DNA from: Acinetobacter terrestris
Lineage (GTDB): Bacteria; Pseudomonadota; Gammaproteobacteria; Pseudomonadales; Moraxellaceae
Reading direction: 5' to 3'
DNA length: 48,403 bases
NCBI RefSeq assembly: GCF_004331155.1
Contig: NZ_SJNZ01000030.1
Coordinates: forward strand, 1-48,403
Shown: piece after piece, positions 47,953-48,403 of the stretch
How the letters are laid out: every line of letters begins with the position of its first letter
Numbering within the stretch: the stretch's first letter is position 1
Notes under the pieces: generated by a model
What the model saw: only the letters and a program-made list of their open reading frames with translations
The model's database searches: none
Told to the model about the DNA's origin: nothing
Made by a program: the position numbers and the translations under genes

Positions 47953-48403
47953 TTATTTCGAATTAATTTGGTCTGAAAACGCCTGATAAACGTCATCAAT
48001 ATCTGAATTTTCTATAGATCCGTTTTGACCTTCATCGACTGCAACTAGATTTTCCACTTGTTCTGGTTCATCGACTGCAACCAGATTTTCCGCTTGTTCT
48101 GGTTCATCGACTGCAACCAGATTTTCCATTTCTGCAATCATGGCCAGAGGATCTGATTCATCTGCTGCAACTAGATTTTCCGCTTGTTCTGGTTCATCGA
48201 CTGCAACCAGATTTTCCATTTCGTCATGACTAAATTCAGTGTCATCAACTGCAATAAGGTTTTCCGTTTGTTCTGGTTCATCGACTGCAACCAGATTTTC
48301 CATTTCTGCAATCATGGCCAGAGGATCTGATTCATCTGCTGCAACAAGGTTTTCCATTTGTTCTGGTTCATCTACTGCAACCAGATTTTCCATTTCGTCA
48401 TGA
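47953..48403 (-). CDS. virD4: VirD4 coupling protein, C-terminal part (continues from position 1)
   Basis: C-terminal end of the coupling protein. The visible sequence is the acidic repeat tail with ENLVAVDEPEQ units followed by GQNGSIENSDIDDVYQAFSDQINSK and a TAA at 47953. Bases 48176-48403 duplicate 1-228; in the merged circle only 48175-47953 are unique to this part. The final residues after the repeats may be the part that contacts the channel or relaxase, which is inference. Confidence 0.9.
   Translation of the reverse strand, partial: HDEMENLVAVDEPEQMENLVAADESDPLAMIAEMENLVAVDEPEQTENLIAVDDTEFSHDEMENLVAVDEPEQAENLVAADESDPLAMIAEMENLVAVDEPEQAENLVAVDEPEQVENLVAVDEGQNGSIENSDIDDVYQAFSDQINSK
48176..48403. 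repeat. Right copy of the 228-bp terminal redundancy
   Basis: By eye identical to bases 1-228; see the left copy. Removing one copy closes a circle of 48,175 bp and keeps virD4 open. Confidence 0.85.

Overview
The window looks like an almost complete circular conjugative plasmid of Acinetobacter or a close Moraxellaceae relative. The evidence is low GC, an iteron-driven Rep_3-type initiator, pdif (XerC/XerD) modules with the TTATGTTAATT arm, a UmuD with a long N-terminal extension, and Acinetobacter-like IS elements. Bases 1-228 recur exactly at 48176-48403, and the coupling-protein gene reads through the overlap in frame. I therefore read the molecule as a circle of about 48,175 bp with untrimmed ends, although the overlap lies in a 177-bp repeat, so its exact length is uncertain.

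Backbone, transfer (about 46.3 kb through the origin to 15.5 kb, minus strand). A VirB/VirD4 type IV secretion system is transcribed right to left: a small membrane protein, a type IA topoisomerase, VirB1, VirB2, VirB3, VirB4, a small lipoprotein, VirB6, VirB5, a terminator, VirB8, VirB9, VirB10, VirB11, VirD4, another lipoprotein and an LPD7-like protein. VirD4 ends in an acidic repeat tail. The oriT (RP4-like nic at about 24079/24080), a MobC-like protein and a MOBP relaxase lie at 24.07-25.93 kb.

Backbone, replication and control (15.5-24.2 kb). Iterons and rep lie at 17.3-19.3 kb. Three small one-gene units (J-domain protein, unknown protein, DUF6573-like protein) and an incC-korB partition pair follow. 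A KorB homologue is encoded, and a perfect palindrome, TTAGTCATGACTAA, recurs at least eleven times, mostly between genes; I propose it is the KorB operator. A second palindrome, GTCCACAGGTGGAC, sits in the 17-bp spacer of five promoters and a near copy lies before a sixth gene, so the backbone appears wired into two overlapping regulons. A structured non-coding element with a compensating stem is present in three copies (15.7, 19.8 and 46.2 kb).

Accessory region (26-46 kb). First come a lone PD-(D/E)XK nuclease, a DUF192-like protein and umuDC. Then follows a chain of twelve pdif sites carrying exchangeable modules: a K+ channel-like protein, a Sel1-repeat protein, a toxin-antitoxin pair, soxR with a SoxR-boxed MFS transporter, a PIN-domain protein, an IS1202/ISNCY-like element beside a pdif site, a HaeIII/NgoPII-like (GGCC) restriction-modification system with a ParB-like neighbour, a serine resolvase, a broken IS3 element and a PDZ protein. 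I see no antibiotic resistance gene.

The signals I rate most interesting are the covarying structured repeat, the two-operator backbone regulon with a hairpin that covers the Shine-Dalgarno sequence, a pair of matched mini-hairpin insertions that break both frames of the IS3 element, an iteron copy inside the relaxase gene, and GGCC-centred repeats in the restriction-modification control region.
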